Part shown: positions 19,001 through 28,541 of the stretch, piece after piece | Layout: each line of letters begins with the position of its first letter | How positions within the stretch are numbered: position 1 is the first letter of the stretch | Source: a virus | Length of the DNA stretch: 54,404 bases | Direction: 5' to 3' (one strand) | IMG/VR virus record: IMGVR_UViG_3300043446_000267 | Location: 1 to 54,404 of that record | Position numbers and translations under genes: made by a program | Notes under the pieces: model-generated | What the model was told of the DNA's origin: nothing | Database searches by the model: none | The model's input: the letters and a program-made list of their open reading frames with translations, nothing else

Positions 19001-22000
19001 ATACGCATTAATAACGGTATATTTGGATTAGGTACCATTGAACCCATAGTATCTAAGCCAGCAAAACTGTCAATTAACTTTAAGTACAAACCAGTAGGAT
19101 CACTGTAATTGTTCAACGCTGTAGGGAACCCTGGTAAGAAATCATCAGGTGAACCGTCACGAATCATTTGATAAGCAGCATGAGATGGGTTATCAACACC
19201 TGTATTGCTATAACCAACATACAAGTTTGTATTCTCAGTAATCATGTCATTTGCGTTATACAAACCAAAACTACTTGCTGAGTAGAATGCGATATATGGT
19301 ATTCCAGTAGATTGAGGATCTTTAATGTAAGTTTCAATGATTGCATCAGATAAAGTCTTACCACTATTAGTGAACACTTTATTTGTTCCTCGAACCCAGT
19401 AATAATATTTTGTGACGATTGAGCCGGTCGAATCAATCTCAGAAGATGTTGTGTAATGCTCGATATCGTATGGTGTACCAGTGCCTGCGTAGAACGCAGG
19501 AGTTACGTCACTTTCCACCCAAGTATAAACCGTCACTGTGCTACCAGGGAACACTTTACCCCAATACTTGCTGTTGTAAGAAATACTACTCTGGTGATAG
19601 TTAACAAAGCGTGTATCCGTAGGGTCAAACCATAAATGACCCACTTGACTCTTGCCCCATGCAATATTACCGTATCCGTTAGTATTATATCCTGCAGGGT
19701 CTGTGTATGAAACATAATCAATGTTATGTCTTACCACTCCTAACAGTTTACCTTGTATCGGATCAATATAGTCTAACGGAGCCACCATTGTATTAGATAC
19801 GTTGTCGAATACTTGTGCTTTTTGTATTTTAGAAATATCGATTACATCGTTACTTGTTCTACTAATATTCCAGTTTTGCAAGTTTAAAGCATTATTAAAC
19901 ACAACTACTCGTCCACCAACTTCTGCTGGTTTAAAATCAGGTGTTCCCACAATAACTTTATTGTGTCTATAGAACAAAGACTTACCATACATTGGTTTTT
20001 GTCCCAAGTCAGATACAGTGTCATCTAACGCTTGTGCATATACATAGTTACCTGAGTTGAACAACGATTCATTGTAACCAGGTAGATAATCATACATGTA
20101 AACAGCTCCAGCTCTGTCAGTAAAATCTACAAACTGCGTAAAGTTGTTATCAAACGCTGTATCATTATGATTGTTAGCATCGTCTGTAAAATCAAATTGT
20201 GTTCCCAAGAATCTTGTTCCTGTAGGAGCACTTACAACAAATGAGTTGTATTCATTGAATTTTACTGAATACCCAAACTGAGAGCCTTTCTCAACGTGTG
20301 GACTTGATATAACCTGAGTCTTTGTATATTCACTGATACCCAAATAATACAATACATTTCCGTCAAAAACAGTTAGAGTAAGTTTGTTGTTGATAGGACC
20401 TAAGTCTGGATTTCTTAATCTAACAATTAGTTTACCGTCGTCAGTATCATCAGTAGCTTCGGCAACTATGTTGTCTAACGCTACTAAGTTAATTGCATCC
20501 GCAACAGCCTTAGCATTCCCAGCAGGAACTGAAACTCTAAAGTGATTAATTAAAATATCTGCAGGTTCTGCTAGTGTTACTGGAAGAATACCAGTGATGA
20601 CACCATACTTCTTACCCTCGTTGATAAATCGATAGACGTGACCTTCAACACCGTTCTCGTCAATAAAATAAGGAGCTCCCACAACTAAATCTGCACCGCT
20701 AATGTTACAATCTAAACCCTGCGAGAACATAGCGTTGTTACTAACTTGACTAGAGTTATCATATGCGCTGATTACTTGTTTTTCAACCATGTTTACTGAA
20801 TCGACGGTGATTCTGTCGCCAGCAAACACATCAGGTCCGATTAAAATTACAGTTGCACCTGCAATAAACACATCAGGATATACCCAAACTGGGGCAGGTC
20901 TAGTACCAGCTAGGACAGTGTCGTATCTTACACCGTTGATAGAAACAACCGTTCCGCTAGAAGTTAACCAAGGGACAACGACAATTGTATTTGTCATTGC
21001 AGGGCTATCTGCTTGTACTTCAAATGTTTCAGACAATCTTTCAAATACATAACCCATACCAGTATCACGTTGAAGTTGACTGAAATCATATCCAGGTGCA
21101 CCAACAAATACCATGTCACCGTTATATGTAGTAGACATTGACAATGAGAAACCATCAGTTGGATCATTGCCAGCAGTAAACACACCTACAAAAGAATAGT
21201 TAATCGAAGATGTTAAAATCTGTGCTCCTGCTGGGATTTCCACAGTTAACGGATCATACAAATAGAATGTAGTAGTATTAGTACCACTAGAATATTTGGC
21301 AGTTACTATCATACTAGTAATCGATGAATCAATCGTAGAGAATGTTATTTCTTCTCCTGAAGGTAAATCAACTACTTTGTTACCAGTAACCACTAACGTA
21401 GTCGAGCCGAGTGGTGCAGTTTCTTTCAACAAGATACCAGTAGTATCGATGAAAGGTAAAACGTTCTTTTGGAATACAGTCGCTCCGCTGTATGAATCTG
21501 CACTAGCATATAGATAGTTAGTATCACCGGACATCGTCATGTGTTGTCCGATTCCGCCGCCTGATACCCAAATATACTGTTGATAAACAGCACGTTTTAC
21601 TTTTTGTGTGTTTACTAATTTGTAAATCCAAATAAAGCTGTTAGTTCCAAAATTATCTGGTTGAGAAATTACTAACATATCACCTTGTACTACTACACAC
21701 GCGCCATATGTTGCAGGTGTTGTTCTTCCGAATAAAGGCTGTAATATTTCCTGTGTTGAATAGATATCTAGCATCTCCTCGTATGCCATTCTATGTACTT
21801 TCTTCTCGCCCTTATCGGCAAAGAAGTAGCCTAAAATAGGGCTGTACGCAACGCTGTTACCAAAAGTACTAGTTGTGCCATATGTATCTACGATACTAGG
21901 GGCGTAGTTATTGGTCTTTTCGTATACAGACCAATTTCCATCAACACCATAATCAACCCATGCTTTGTTTCTGACAAATTCGTTATCAAGTAATGGTAGA

Positions 22001-25000
22001 TAACTGATGTCGCTAGGGGTTAGTAGGCGATGAGATTGCAATCTGATAGCCAATGCAAATCCTGAAATAGTTGTAACTGAACTATCCAATGACAAAGTAA
22101 CTACTACAGATGTTAAACTAGTGACAGAAACAATATCATAGAATCCATCAATTGTGTCATTAAAGTGAACAATAGCAATCAATGAATCTTCTGTGAGATT
22201 GTGATGATTGTCAAAAATAAAGGTTGCAGTACCGTTTAGATTATTGTTGACACTAGTTAGATGGACTGGATTGTTGTTGTTAGTAATTGATGTAGGAGAG
22301 AAAACGTCCCAATCATTGTTGTGATTTGCGATCCAAACATAATCATTTTTATATAGGTCATTGACACTCGTGCTGTTAAGCCCTGCAAAGTTAAATGCAG
22401 AGTATGTAATATCATCAAAGTTTACATAACCAGCAGAACGGAATATCTCTGTTTCTTTACTAAAGTCAGATAACTTAGAGAATACACTAGGAGTTAATAA
22501 ACTCTTATTGTAGTTTGTCAATGTGTTTAATGCTACATACTGGTGAACACCTTCAGTTTCTTCACCAGTAGTGATACCAATAATATGTGGATTACTACTC
22601 AAAGTGTTTTTATTGATAGTAAGTTCAATGAAGTTTTGATTTGAGATGCCGCCGTACTCACTACTCTTAATTGCCCAATTATCATAAACACTGTAGTTAA
22701 CTTTACCTTGAGGAAGTTCAGCATTATTCAACACGTTGATACTATTTTTAGTTCCCTTAGACTTAATAATATCTTTATATACATTAAACTGAGAAATATC
22801 AGATAAGTTAGCTTGTGCCAAATAATCTCTTGGGCGATAGCCAACTAGCGAGAAACCCAACATGTCTGCATCACTACCTAAGTTACTTCTTGCACCATCA
22901 TAGTACAATGTACTTTCGAAAGCACGTGTACTTGCATTAGGTAACATACCCTTTGATATTAATTCGTATTCAGTTTTTACCCAATCTTGTTTAGAGAAAT
23001 CAATATCAGGTTGGATCATTGAGTTAGCTACCCAATAGTTGTTCTTGTAATGAACAATCATTCCCTTTGGATACTTTTGATTCTCTTTCCACTCATTGAT
23101 ATTCTCTTGGTTTAAGATAAAACCTTGTGTGTCAAATGAACCATTCCAATCAGAAGTTTTCATACCTCTTACATAGAAACGTTGTTGGCGTAAACCGGTA
23201 GTAACATTAAAGATAGTATCATTGAAGATTGTAGTATTATCAAAAATAGCGATATGTTCTATATTACTCAAGTTTGCAGTAAAATATGCGATAGTTTGTT
23301 TTTCGTTAACCGCAGTAATTCTAAATTCTGTACCATTGCGATAGATTGCTAAGTCTTTAGTTTGGATAGGATTTAAGTCTTGATCCAATACATAGTTTTG
23401 TCCTTGCAAGGTTAATGACTGAACGATACTAAATGGTCTATTGACTGCCAAGTGTTTAGCCGCAGGGTTGATACTAATAATACTATTATTTTCCCAACCA
23501 GTGGTCATCCAATACATCAATTCATTTACCATTTGTCTCCAAGTTACTTGAACACTGTTTTCGACAGTATCAAAAATCATACCACATGATTCCAAGTATC
23601 TACCATAGTCAACTAAGAACTGGCAGATGCCTTGATAAGATTGGAATTCAGTTCCATAAGGAACCAATTGAACATTGTCAGTTGAATCTTTGTATAGTTT
23701 AATAGTTGCGTTATTAACTGTCACTGATTCAGTATTACCATTGACCTTTGGGGCAAATGTCTGGAAGTACGCTCTATCTTGACTGTTTCCAGTAATAGTA
23801 AATCCAGATTCAGTCTTTTGTACAATGACACTAGAATAGTAAATTCTGTCGAACGGTTGGTTTTCATGTAATCGTATAGTATAGCTCTCATCGGGTATTA
23901 ACAAGCTACTATTTTTACTATTAGGACTACCTTTTTCTACATAAAAGTTCATCATGTCCTTGTCAGTAAAACCACCGATACGGTATGTTAAGTTTACATC
24001 TAAGTTTTGAATAGTATCTACAATAGCTTGACTACCTGAATAACCAAACTGTTGTAAGTAATCAACCACCCACACGTTGATTGAGTGGTTAGCATAATTT
24101 TCTATTTCGGCTCTTGTTTTTCCTAAGCCACCACCATACACAACCATATCTGTTGGGGCACTACGGAATCTATCGTATACCAAGAATTGATTGAATTCTT
24201 CATTGTAACGATAATAATCTAAATCGGTACCTTGTGTAAAGAACACAGATGGCTTTGTTAGTGCAAATATTCGCATCAAATCAAAAGGCCATGAAGAACT
24301 CTTTAAGTAACTAAATTCTGCTGGTCCAACATCTCCAACTTTCCATGAACGGTTGTATGATGTTGCCTCAGTGAAGCCAATAGTAGTTTCGATAGGTGAC
24401 AACAACTTACCTAATGAGTTAACCGGTAATATCTCACTCAACCCTGGGCGGGCGAACTTTGAATTAATGTATGGATTACCGTCGTTATAGTCATAACCCT
24501 TTTCTAAATCGTCCCACAAGAATGTATTATCACTTGTGTATGGAGCTGCCCCATAGCGGTTAATCCACCATGTTGGCATTTCAGTATAACCCAGCATTTC
24601 CCATGGAGTCGTATCAGGGCTATGAGTATCGTATAACCAAATATACAAACCTCTCCAGCCACCTTGTTTTATTTCACTATTATCAATCTTATTACGTGAT
24701 TGATTATAGTTCCAAGTAAATTGATTATATGTGTCAAAAAATTGAGACTTGTAATCAATACGATTCTTTCCAACCCAGTTTAAGAACTGTGTTGAATATA
24801 TTTTTTGAACCTCATCATATGAGAATTCAGTTTTTCTAAAGAAGCCCGGGAAAATATCTTCTCTTTTTAAAGGTATTTTCGCTGTGGCTTTTAAGTTATT
24901 AAACACACGAAGTTCGTATTCAAATAAAACTTTATCTCTCAAGTCAGTTAATTTACCGTTTACAAATTCACCATATATCTTTGTATATGAACTGTCATGT

Positions 25001-28000
25001 CCAACAATGAATGTTGTAGGTGTAAGGTAAGCTGGTGAAGGATAAGTTTCAACTTCAGGTTCTGTCTTTGGATACAATCCCAACTTAGTCGGAGTACTAG
25101 GAACAAAGTTACCGAACGTTTGGTCATATTCCTTAACGTTGATAACGTCTCCTGGAATCAATTTATATTTGATAGTAACTTGTGGTTCAGATTCACTTAC
25201 AATATAATCTTCATCTCTTACTAATTGAATTTTAGTTTTTTCACCATCCACTGTTCTAGTCAAATATACCAAAACTGAATAGTAGTTAGCGACAGCAAAC
25301 GTATAAGTTCTACTCAACGGATAGTTAACTTCATTGATAGAGTTATTGATAGGGTATGTTCTATTAGAAGAAGGGCTCTTAGACGGCAACATGTCACTCC
25401 AATAGAATGGATTGCTTGTAGTTCTAATAGCCGCAATCTTACTCATAACGTCATCTAAAATTTCATCCACTTGCTGTGTTGAATTGTAGTCCCCAGTTTC
25501 TACTGTGTTGATTAACAATGCTTTAAACTTGATGTACTCAGTTGAGTTGTAGCTTAGTGCGTTAAACAAGTTAAACTCAGGTAAGCGTAGGTACATAGCA
25601 GGCATACCCATTGAACCTGAATTTTGAATAATTCTTGTACCATATGGTACTAAATTTCCTAAGTCACGATAGTTGTTAGCACCAAACGGGTCACCTTCAA
25701 TACTCAAACAGTTGTTACAAATGCTTTTAAAATGTCCTCTGATATCACCCATGTGAATAGTAGTGATTTGACCATTGAATGGATTACTATCGAAGTTTGA
25801 AGGTATTTGATAGTAACCAGTTTTACTTACTTGGTCACTATAAATCATAATTTGCAACGATGTGCTTGTTGCGTTTCTTAGTACTTGGAACGTTGAACTG
25901 TCGGTTGATGATGTAACTGTGTAATCAGTAGATTTTAATCTAGCATTATCTAAATAAACAACTACTGTAGGCCAAGGAGTAGTAGTCTGATCCTTTGGTA
26001 CAACATCACATACAAAAGTAAAGCCTGGTTCTTTAGTTAAGTCAAAATTAAAAATCTGATACTGGAAGCTAGGTCCTATAGCAGTTTGCCAACCAATTTG
26101 TCTAGCATAATCTGTTCGTGTATCATATTTGTAAACATATCCGTGCCCCACGGTGCCAGTTGTAGAGATACCATTAGTCAAATAACTAAATGTATCAGTG
26201 TTCAAAGTTGTAGTGAAAGCAATATCGCCGATATTATCGACTGAACTATATGCTAATGGAATGCCCAAAACAGGATCATCAGCGCCAGTGCCGGTAGCAT
26301 ATTCAAATAATGTGCAACCCTCAAAGTCAGATCCTGGGTATGACGATTGGTCACCGAAACTTACTCCACTTTGGTCGAACACATCGAACTTGGGTGGTTG
26401 ATTTATTAATCTTTTCTGTTGACTTTCATTCCACTGAACTCCGGTATAGTAGTAAGATTTTCCTGCATTGTTGCCGTTTACTATAATAATTTGCTGGTCT
26501 ACACCAATGTCACTATCACTAGCTAATGACAATGTAATAGTAGAGTCTAGCTTGGCTGTTGCAGGATCGTCTTTTACAATACTATTAGATATAATATAAA
26601 TTTTAGAACGAACTTCAGGATTGTTATCTGCGGCAAAAATAATACGTGAACCATCAGATATGTCAACTAGTTGACCGTCTAACATAAACTGATTCTTACC
26701 TGGCAATTCATTCAATGCATCAGTGGTTGTAAAGTCAATGTAATCAACCGGAGCTTTATATTCTGTTCCATGATTGAACAAACGAATACTTGGGTAAAAC
26801 TCGATAATAGGTCTGTTAGCTCTAGCAGTAGTTCCGTTTAACGCTGCTTGGGCAATAGGGCTATTTGGTGTGTGTTGAATTGTAGTTGTCAGTACGTCAT
26901 GGTGGAACCATCGATTACTACGACTCCATGCATTTCTATCTCTACTATTTCTATTAATAGTAATGAAATCTTTGGTTGATGGAACTGACAATGCAGTAGA
27001 GAATGCTTCAGCATCAAACGCTTTAACTTCAAACGGACTACTGAAAGATTCTGTAAACGGTTCTGGTACAACTAATTCATCTACCGGAATTAAGTTGATG
27101 CTCTCACCTACACCCTCAACATAATAAGTACCTTGCTTGTATGTTTCGGGGAAAATAAACCCCGTGAAGGTTACTTTTAATCCATTAGTAAACTTAATGT
27201 CATTAGGACTAGTATATGACTTTTTACCTATAATATCAGTTTCTACATAAATTGCGTTATCACTTGTTTGCTCTAATATTTTAATCTTACCAAACACACC
27301 ACTGTTGCTACCGTCTTGGTAGTAAAGAGTGTCTAGTTTTGCACTTAGATATGGAATCATAAACATTTGTCCATAGCTAGGTTTCACAAAATTACGAGTT
27401 GCAAATTCAGAACCATATAACACTGTTAACTTTTGGTTATTAGGAATAGCCTCATATTCTTCCAATTGAATGACTACATCATTGCCTGTACCTTGATATG
27501 AGATTCTGTATATAAAGTCAGCTACGTTAGTGTAAAGACCATCTTCAAATACGTCAGTTTGTGCAGTATTTGGATTATCAACACCAAACGGAGTACTTGC
27601 AAATAAGTCACCCAAGTATCCGCGTTCATCAGGTTTTGCACCATAGAATATTAGTGTTCTGCCTTCTAATGAATTTATACCGTCAATATCCTGTAATTCA
27701 CGAAGAGGGCGACCATGAATTTTATCAAATGACAATCTAGTTGCCAAATCAATCTCCGTATTACCCGGATAGTTAAAATTATCTTGCTCAGTTGATAGTG
27801 GAACTTTGAACGTGATAGTTCCAGTCGAAGCTCCGTTGTTTGTTACCCCTAAAATTTCACGTGTGTTGATGTTAGTTCTAACTGGATCCATGCCAGTGAC
27901 ACCAGGTACCCCTTGGATGAAAAAGGGATTATCTTGGTTAACTACAAATGTATACTCTCCACCTCTCATCAATGAAATAGTAGGGTTAGATGTTGTTAAC

Positions 28001-28521
28001 GGAACAGTATCCGCTAGAAAGTCATAGGCATTTGTACTCTTAGTAATAGTATAGACTGTGTTGAAATAAACGTTTGAGTTAGTAACTACGACTGTTTCAG
28101 GACCATTTGGCAACCAGTAGTATTGACCATAGTTTATTAACTTATCTAAGTCAGTGAAACTGTCCCATGAATAAAATTGTGACGAGAACAAACGATTGTT
28201 ATCTTCTACCAGTGCACCTTCAGTACTTAACGCATTTAGAATACCTCTGTATGTAATCAAATCCACTACTTCTGCTGTGTTTTTCTTTCTAAACACAACC
28301 GCAGGATCTAACTGATAATCGTTACGATATTTTTCTTTTTCTATGATGTATTTGTCATCAGCTTTTACGCCGTAACCAAACTTACTCCCGATGTACCCCT
28401 GAATCTTCTCAGTATTCGGTTGCTTAACAATTTGGTCAAGTGTTGCACTTAAAAATTGTTCGTTGGTTTTAGTTTTGAAAATTTCTGGAAGAAAATCAAT
28501 CGTTCTGATACGTGTTACCAT
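13075..28521 (-). CDS. Giant virion structural protein (5148 aa), gp7-position baseplate protein
   Basis: This is one uninterrupted reading frame of 15.4 kb. It begins MVTRIRTIDFLPEIF, an N-terminus known from giant structural proteins of environmental myoviruses. Domains, with rough residue positions: an N-terminal baseplate-type region; ~2270-2880 repeated blades of the type (V/I)VGAP...G.(V/I)Y.F (VFVGAPGY, LVVGAPYF, FVVSAPTG, VIVGTPDF), like FG-GAP/integrin beta-propeller repeats; ~3500-3540 the phage module IRIDDELIGY...LSRGAEGT; ~4100-4430 BNR/Asp-box-like blades (SPDGKTWN, SDDGIEFY, SNDDGVTWQ); and near the C-terminus a second copy of the module (INGEQIHF...LTRGIKGT). It lies directly after gp6, where T4 has gp7 (about 1000 aa, also with a propeller region), so it may combine several wedge functions. 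That is inference. Confidence 0.8.
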   Translation of the reverse strand: MVTRIRTIDFLPEIFKTKTNEQFLSATLDQIVKQPNTEKIQGYIGSKFGYGVKADDKYIIEKEKYRNDYQLDPAVVFRKKNTAEVVDLITYRGILNALSTEGALVEDNNRLFSSQFYSWDSFTDLDKLINYGQYYWLPNGPETVVVTNSNVYFNTVYTITKSTNAYDFLADTVPLTTSNPTISLMRGGEYTFVVNQDNPFFIQGVPGVTGMDPVRTNINTREILGVTNNGASTGTITFKVPLSTEQDNFNYPGNTEIDLATRLSFDKIHGRPLRELQDIDGINSLEGRTLIFYGAKPDERGYLGDLFASTPFGVDNPNTAQTDVFEDGLYTNVADFIYRISYQGTGNDVVIQLEEYEAIPNNQKLTVLYGSEFATRNFVKPSYGQMFMIPYLSAKLDTLYYQDGSNSGVFGKIKILEQTSDNAIYVETDIIGKKSYTSPNDIKFTNGLKVTFTGFIFPETYKQGTYYVEGVGESINLIPVDELVVPEPFTESFSSPFEVKAFDAEAFSTALSVPSTKDFITINRNSRDRNAWSRSNRWFHHDVLTTTIQHTPNSPIAQAALNGTTARANRPIIEFYPSIRLFNHGTEYKAPVDYIDFTTTDALNELPGKNQFMLDGQLVDISDGSRIIFAADNNPEVRSKIYIISNSIVKDDPATAKLDSTITLSLASDSDIGVDQQIIIVNGNNAGKSYYYTGVQWNESQQKRLINQPPKFDVFDQSGVSFGDQSSYPGSDFEGCTLFEYATGTGADDPVLGIPLAYSSVDNIGDIAFTTTLNTDTFSYLTNGISTTGTVGHGYVYKYDTRTDYARQIGWQTAIGPSFQYQIFNFDLTKEPGFTFVCDVVPKDQTTTPWPTVVVYLDNARLKSTDYTVTSSTDSSTFQVLRNATSTSLQIMIYSDQVSKTGYYQIPSNFDSNPFNGQITTIHMGDIRGHFKSICNNCLSIEGDPFGANNYRDLGNLVPYGTRIIQNSGSMGMPAMYLRLPEFNLFNALSYNSTEYIKFKALLINTVETGDYNSTQQVDEILDDVMSKIAAIRTTSNPFYWSDMLPSKSPSSNRTYPINNSINEVNYPLSRTYTFAVANYYSVLVYLTRTVDGEKTKIQLVRDEDYIVSESEPQVTIKYKLIPGDVINVKEYDQTFGNFVPSTPTKLGLYPKTEPEVETYPSPAYLTPTTFIVGHDSSYTKIYGEFVNGKLTDLRDKVLFEYELRVFNNLKATAKIPLKREDIFPGFFRKTEFSYDEVQKIYSTQFLNWVGKNRIDYKSQFFDTYNQFTWNYNQSRNKIDNSEIKQGGWRGLYIWLYDTHSPDTTPWEMLGYTEMPTWWINRYGAAPYTSDNTFLWDDLEKGYDYNDGNPYINSKFARPGLSEILPVNSLGKLLSPIETTIGFTEATSYNRSWKVGDVGPAEFSYLKSSSWPFDLMRIFALTKPSVFFTQGTDLDYYRYNEEFNQFLVYDRFRSAPTDMVVYGGGLGKTRAEIENYANHSINVWVVDYLQQFGYSGSQAIVDTIQNLDVNLTYRIGGFTDKDMMNFYVEKGSPNSKNSSLLIPDESYTIRLHENQPFDRIYYSSVIVQKTESGFTITGNSQDRAYFQTFAPKVNGNTESVTVNNATIKLYKDSTDNVQLVPYGTEFQSYQGICQFLVDYGRYLESCGMIFDTVENSVQVTWRQMVNELMYWMTTGWENNSIISINPAAKHLAVNRPFSIVQSLTLQGQNYVLDQDLNPIQTKDLAIYRNGTEFRITAVNEKQTIAYFTANLSNIEHIAIFDNTTIFNDTIFNVTTGLRQQRFYVRGMKTSDWNGSFDTQGFILNQENINEWKENQKYPKGMIVHYKNNYWVANSMIQPDIDFSKQDWVKTEYELISKGMLPNASTRAFESTLYYDGARSNLGSDADMLGFSLVGYRPRDYLAQANLSDISQFNVYKDIIKSKGTKNSINVLNNAELPQGKVNYSVYDNWAIKSSEYGGISNQNFIELTINKNTLSSNPHIIGITTGEETEGVHQYVALNTLTNYNKSLLTPSVFSKLSDFSKETEIFRSAGYVNFDDITYSAFNFAGLNSTSVNDLYKNDYVWIANHNNDWDVFSPTSITNNNNPVHLTSVNNNLNGTATFIFDNHHNLTEDSLIAIVHFNDTIDGFYDIVSVTSLTSVVVTLSLDSSVTTISGFALAIRLQSHRLLTPSDISYLPLLDNEFVRNKAWVDYGVDGNWSVYEKTNNYAPSIVDTYGTTSTFGNSVAYSPILGYFFADKGEKKVHRMAYEEMLDIYSTQEILQPLFGRTTPATYGACVVVQGDMLVISQPDNFGTNSFIWIYKLVNTQKVKRAVYQQYIWVSGGGIGQHMTMSGDTNYLYASADSYSGATVFQKNVLPFIDTTGILLKETAPLGSTTLVVTGNKVVDLPSGEEITFSTIDSSITSMIVTAKYSSGTNTTTFYLYDPLTVEIPAGAQILTSSINYSFVGVFTAGNDPTDGFSLSMSTTYNGDMVFVGAPGYDFSQLQRDTGMGYVFERLSETFEVQADSPAMTNTIVVVPWLTSSGTVVSINGVRYDTVLAGTRPAPVWVYPDVFIAGATVILIGPDVFAGDRITVDSVNMVEKQVISAYDNSSQVSNNAMFSQGLDCNISGADLVVGAPYFIDENGVEGHVYRFINEGKKYGVITGILPVTLAEPADILINHFRVSVPAGNAKAVADAINLVALDNIVAEATDDTDDGKLIVRLRNPDLGPINNKLTLTVFDGNVLYYLGISEYTKTQVISSPHVEKGSQFGYSVKFNEYNSFVVSAPTGTRFLGTQFDFTDDANNHNDTAFDNNFTQFVDFTDRAGAVYMYDYLPGYNESLFNSGNYVYAQALDDTVSDLGQKPMYGKSLFYRHNKVIVGTPDFKPAEVGGRVVVFNNALNLQNWNISRTSNDVIDISKIQKAQVFDNVSNTMVAPLDYIDPIQGKLLGVVRHNIDYVSYTDPAGYNTNGYGNIAWGKSQVGHLWFDPTDTRFVNYHQSSISYNSKYWGKVFPGSTVTVYTWVESDVTPAFYAGTGTPYDIEHYTTSSEIDSTGSIVTKYYYWVRGTNKVFTNSGKTLSDAIIETYIKDPQSTGIPYIAFYSASSFGLYNANDMITENTNLYVGYSNTGVDNPSHAAYQMIRDGSPDDFLPGFPTALNNYSDPTGLYLKLIDSFAGLDTMGSMVPNPNIPLLMRIGVSNKPNQSMFVDRLSALKNYLVYVNSILVQYPVYEFKEASWLHTSGATYDTTQYWNYVNWWATGYSDSTKTLLDVDRYYELQTIEAFEGMLVGVNTNSSGRRETYVYNNGAWVRVGLENGTIAFSSSLWNYSTSGFGLGTSFFDTDAYDNYPSMETRYIIRAINEQLFVGELFKYRNEGLILLFEFIQSENIAAHNYLTWLNKTSFIDVGNTVRNLETYPKFQKDDDEMLYGYLQESKPYHVVIKDFFMRYSGLETYSSGVTDFDLPALYNTSLYKFVSPQLVFNPPNATEFAVGDPIWSTQEYVNWYNNIGLQMKGTPNAEVALVAKFITDIDTEIYVDNAYGLPVTGVIRIDDELIGYSHVDRVKGILQGLSRGAEGTDIVEHYPSVKIYMDLPGVVVVDTGRGYIDPPSVKAVVDTTRFPAPTREAVLTPVMSGDKLIGVTVNDPGEGYVTIPEIHISPSLSVGFNDYNIDFNQNTIVINTNKFVTGDLVRFVHLAHSSEVEEQVTGLVDNTFYYVKVLAEIDENTRLISLHSSYAHTIQGDHPIELYTKQELVVTRNVPLADVMTYALEIAAKASPVTKNTRARQIKSILRYDRTSYGSNIEKWEPGMFWPSPFNSLGNDASSTTRMYDDQASVTSASWQGAMLDIVNVNNDQGTVVATVDYSHSNGLEPGQIKGLRMYFYKTFPAYQYDDTANNGAKFKIYRPRFDPTGITNAYYIVMENSGTIYSDNSEIRVRGGLLGGKDGLNDFVLKVRFVTIQNGISIYDIEGIAVGEFKMYYANPVASDQIKVYNDPSFRVPVLYEGFEYGAGDYIFLPEPFSTSAGYKYVVQATVSYQGKVYRCIRSNSDLIFDYAKWAEVDPSDRSLNAIDRVLGYYNPTSDMPGNILQVVQGITYPYNVYKGNVFANDEMLPLDMVLQDMPFYPRDINITSIVYDGINYIATADAADHSVVLVSPDGKTWNTYKVSNKVLGLTGVITTNTPSYIVTANISSAPVLISFDIQNWETLGAYTPYDVIIFGESGFDSTGVQAPRYPMSAIATLYGDYYAVGDKGYVIKSSNGLIWNDVYMIGSKLPNVLKSITVVECFNYAGLVAVGYGMKVISGADSAAPVIEQVGRVLLSVDGSEWNLVDPIFTNEQLHTVTSSEAVIIAAGSNATIYRSNNGVSWTESNVNGVTSSTIRGSIYANGVFVLVGDTGAVLTSDDGIEFYTQTSGTNKNLKSITFDGEYFIAAGDYGVIIRSNDDGVTWQDVSFITSKLPNYTIKGDDFVSGYGPEELVAGIVNDTLSMKVITKPGAFWDTNTLIDTQNDIVYGYTGFGMESKRVTPDFNNKFSFDGILDNPVQIAVFVEDKITGLSTRIYQDITPTSQNPYTYSVNWVSKTITMNMAVATTESVFVEVYDFGNGREVIRTNSISTPLGVNADTGTSQFTLSNYKYVQNFSLFSTSDVNFDPVVFCNGVKLSSNDFEVAFIPEGTRVTFDNLYDPAVDYITFVILSSTLVPEYNNIKFGYSLPETEVFVYADSNTFTLVNYIGGSTVDDAIVELNGNRLSSTQYSFDTNLSTITIIDTLAEGDIVSVTTYHDTKRQQLVTTELDTFETSSFAFVDNTSSIVVSGERYPTITITTKDNHSFVDGDLIRIDGLKGMLELNNTTHYVKVKTAKSFELYEQVTLQGQDLVFFPPTSGSGLGKFIPSGYAWKDEDTVQITSDFTYTTGSRTWVTVNGERVNPENLRYNEDNKLSIMAPISVGDKVMITSMVSDATPGQLIYHISVDKKGNGEIHRVQDNVWLTQPLYVYEDSIHVNNARKLVNNVVENVSAVTTDSGVVAQLSYRIEDLSGLIVQNINTLTTLGKDQYVVKNVNSRPTVIFNSGVSEGDNLVITLQIGHIVEINGEQIHFRTVDYVSNTVSGLTRGIKGTGIRKIHNTESYVHGFNDVTKLDAIFYNNIMSSTDITPMGDPMQISSTPAAKFLRTGSY

Positions 28522-28541
28522 TTATAATTACCTATCGTATA

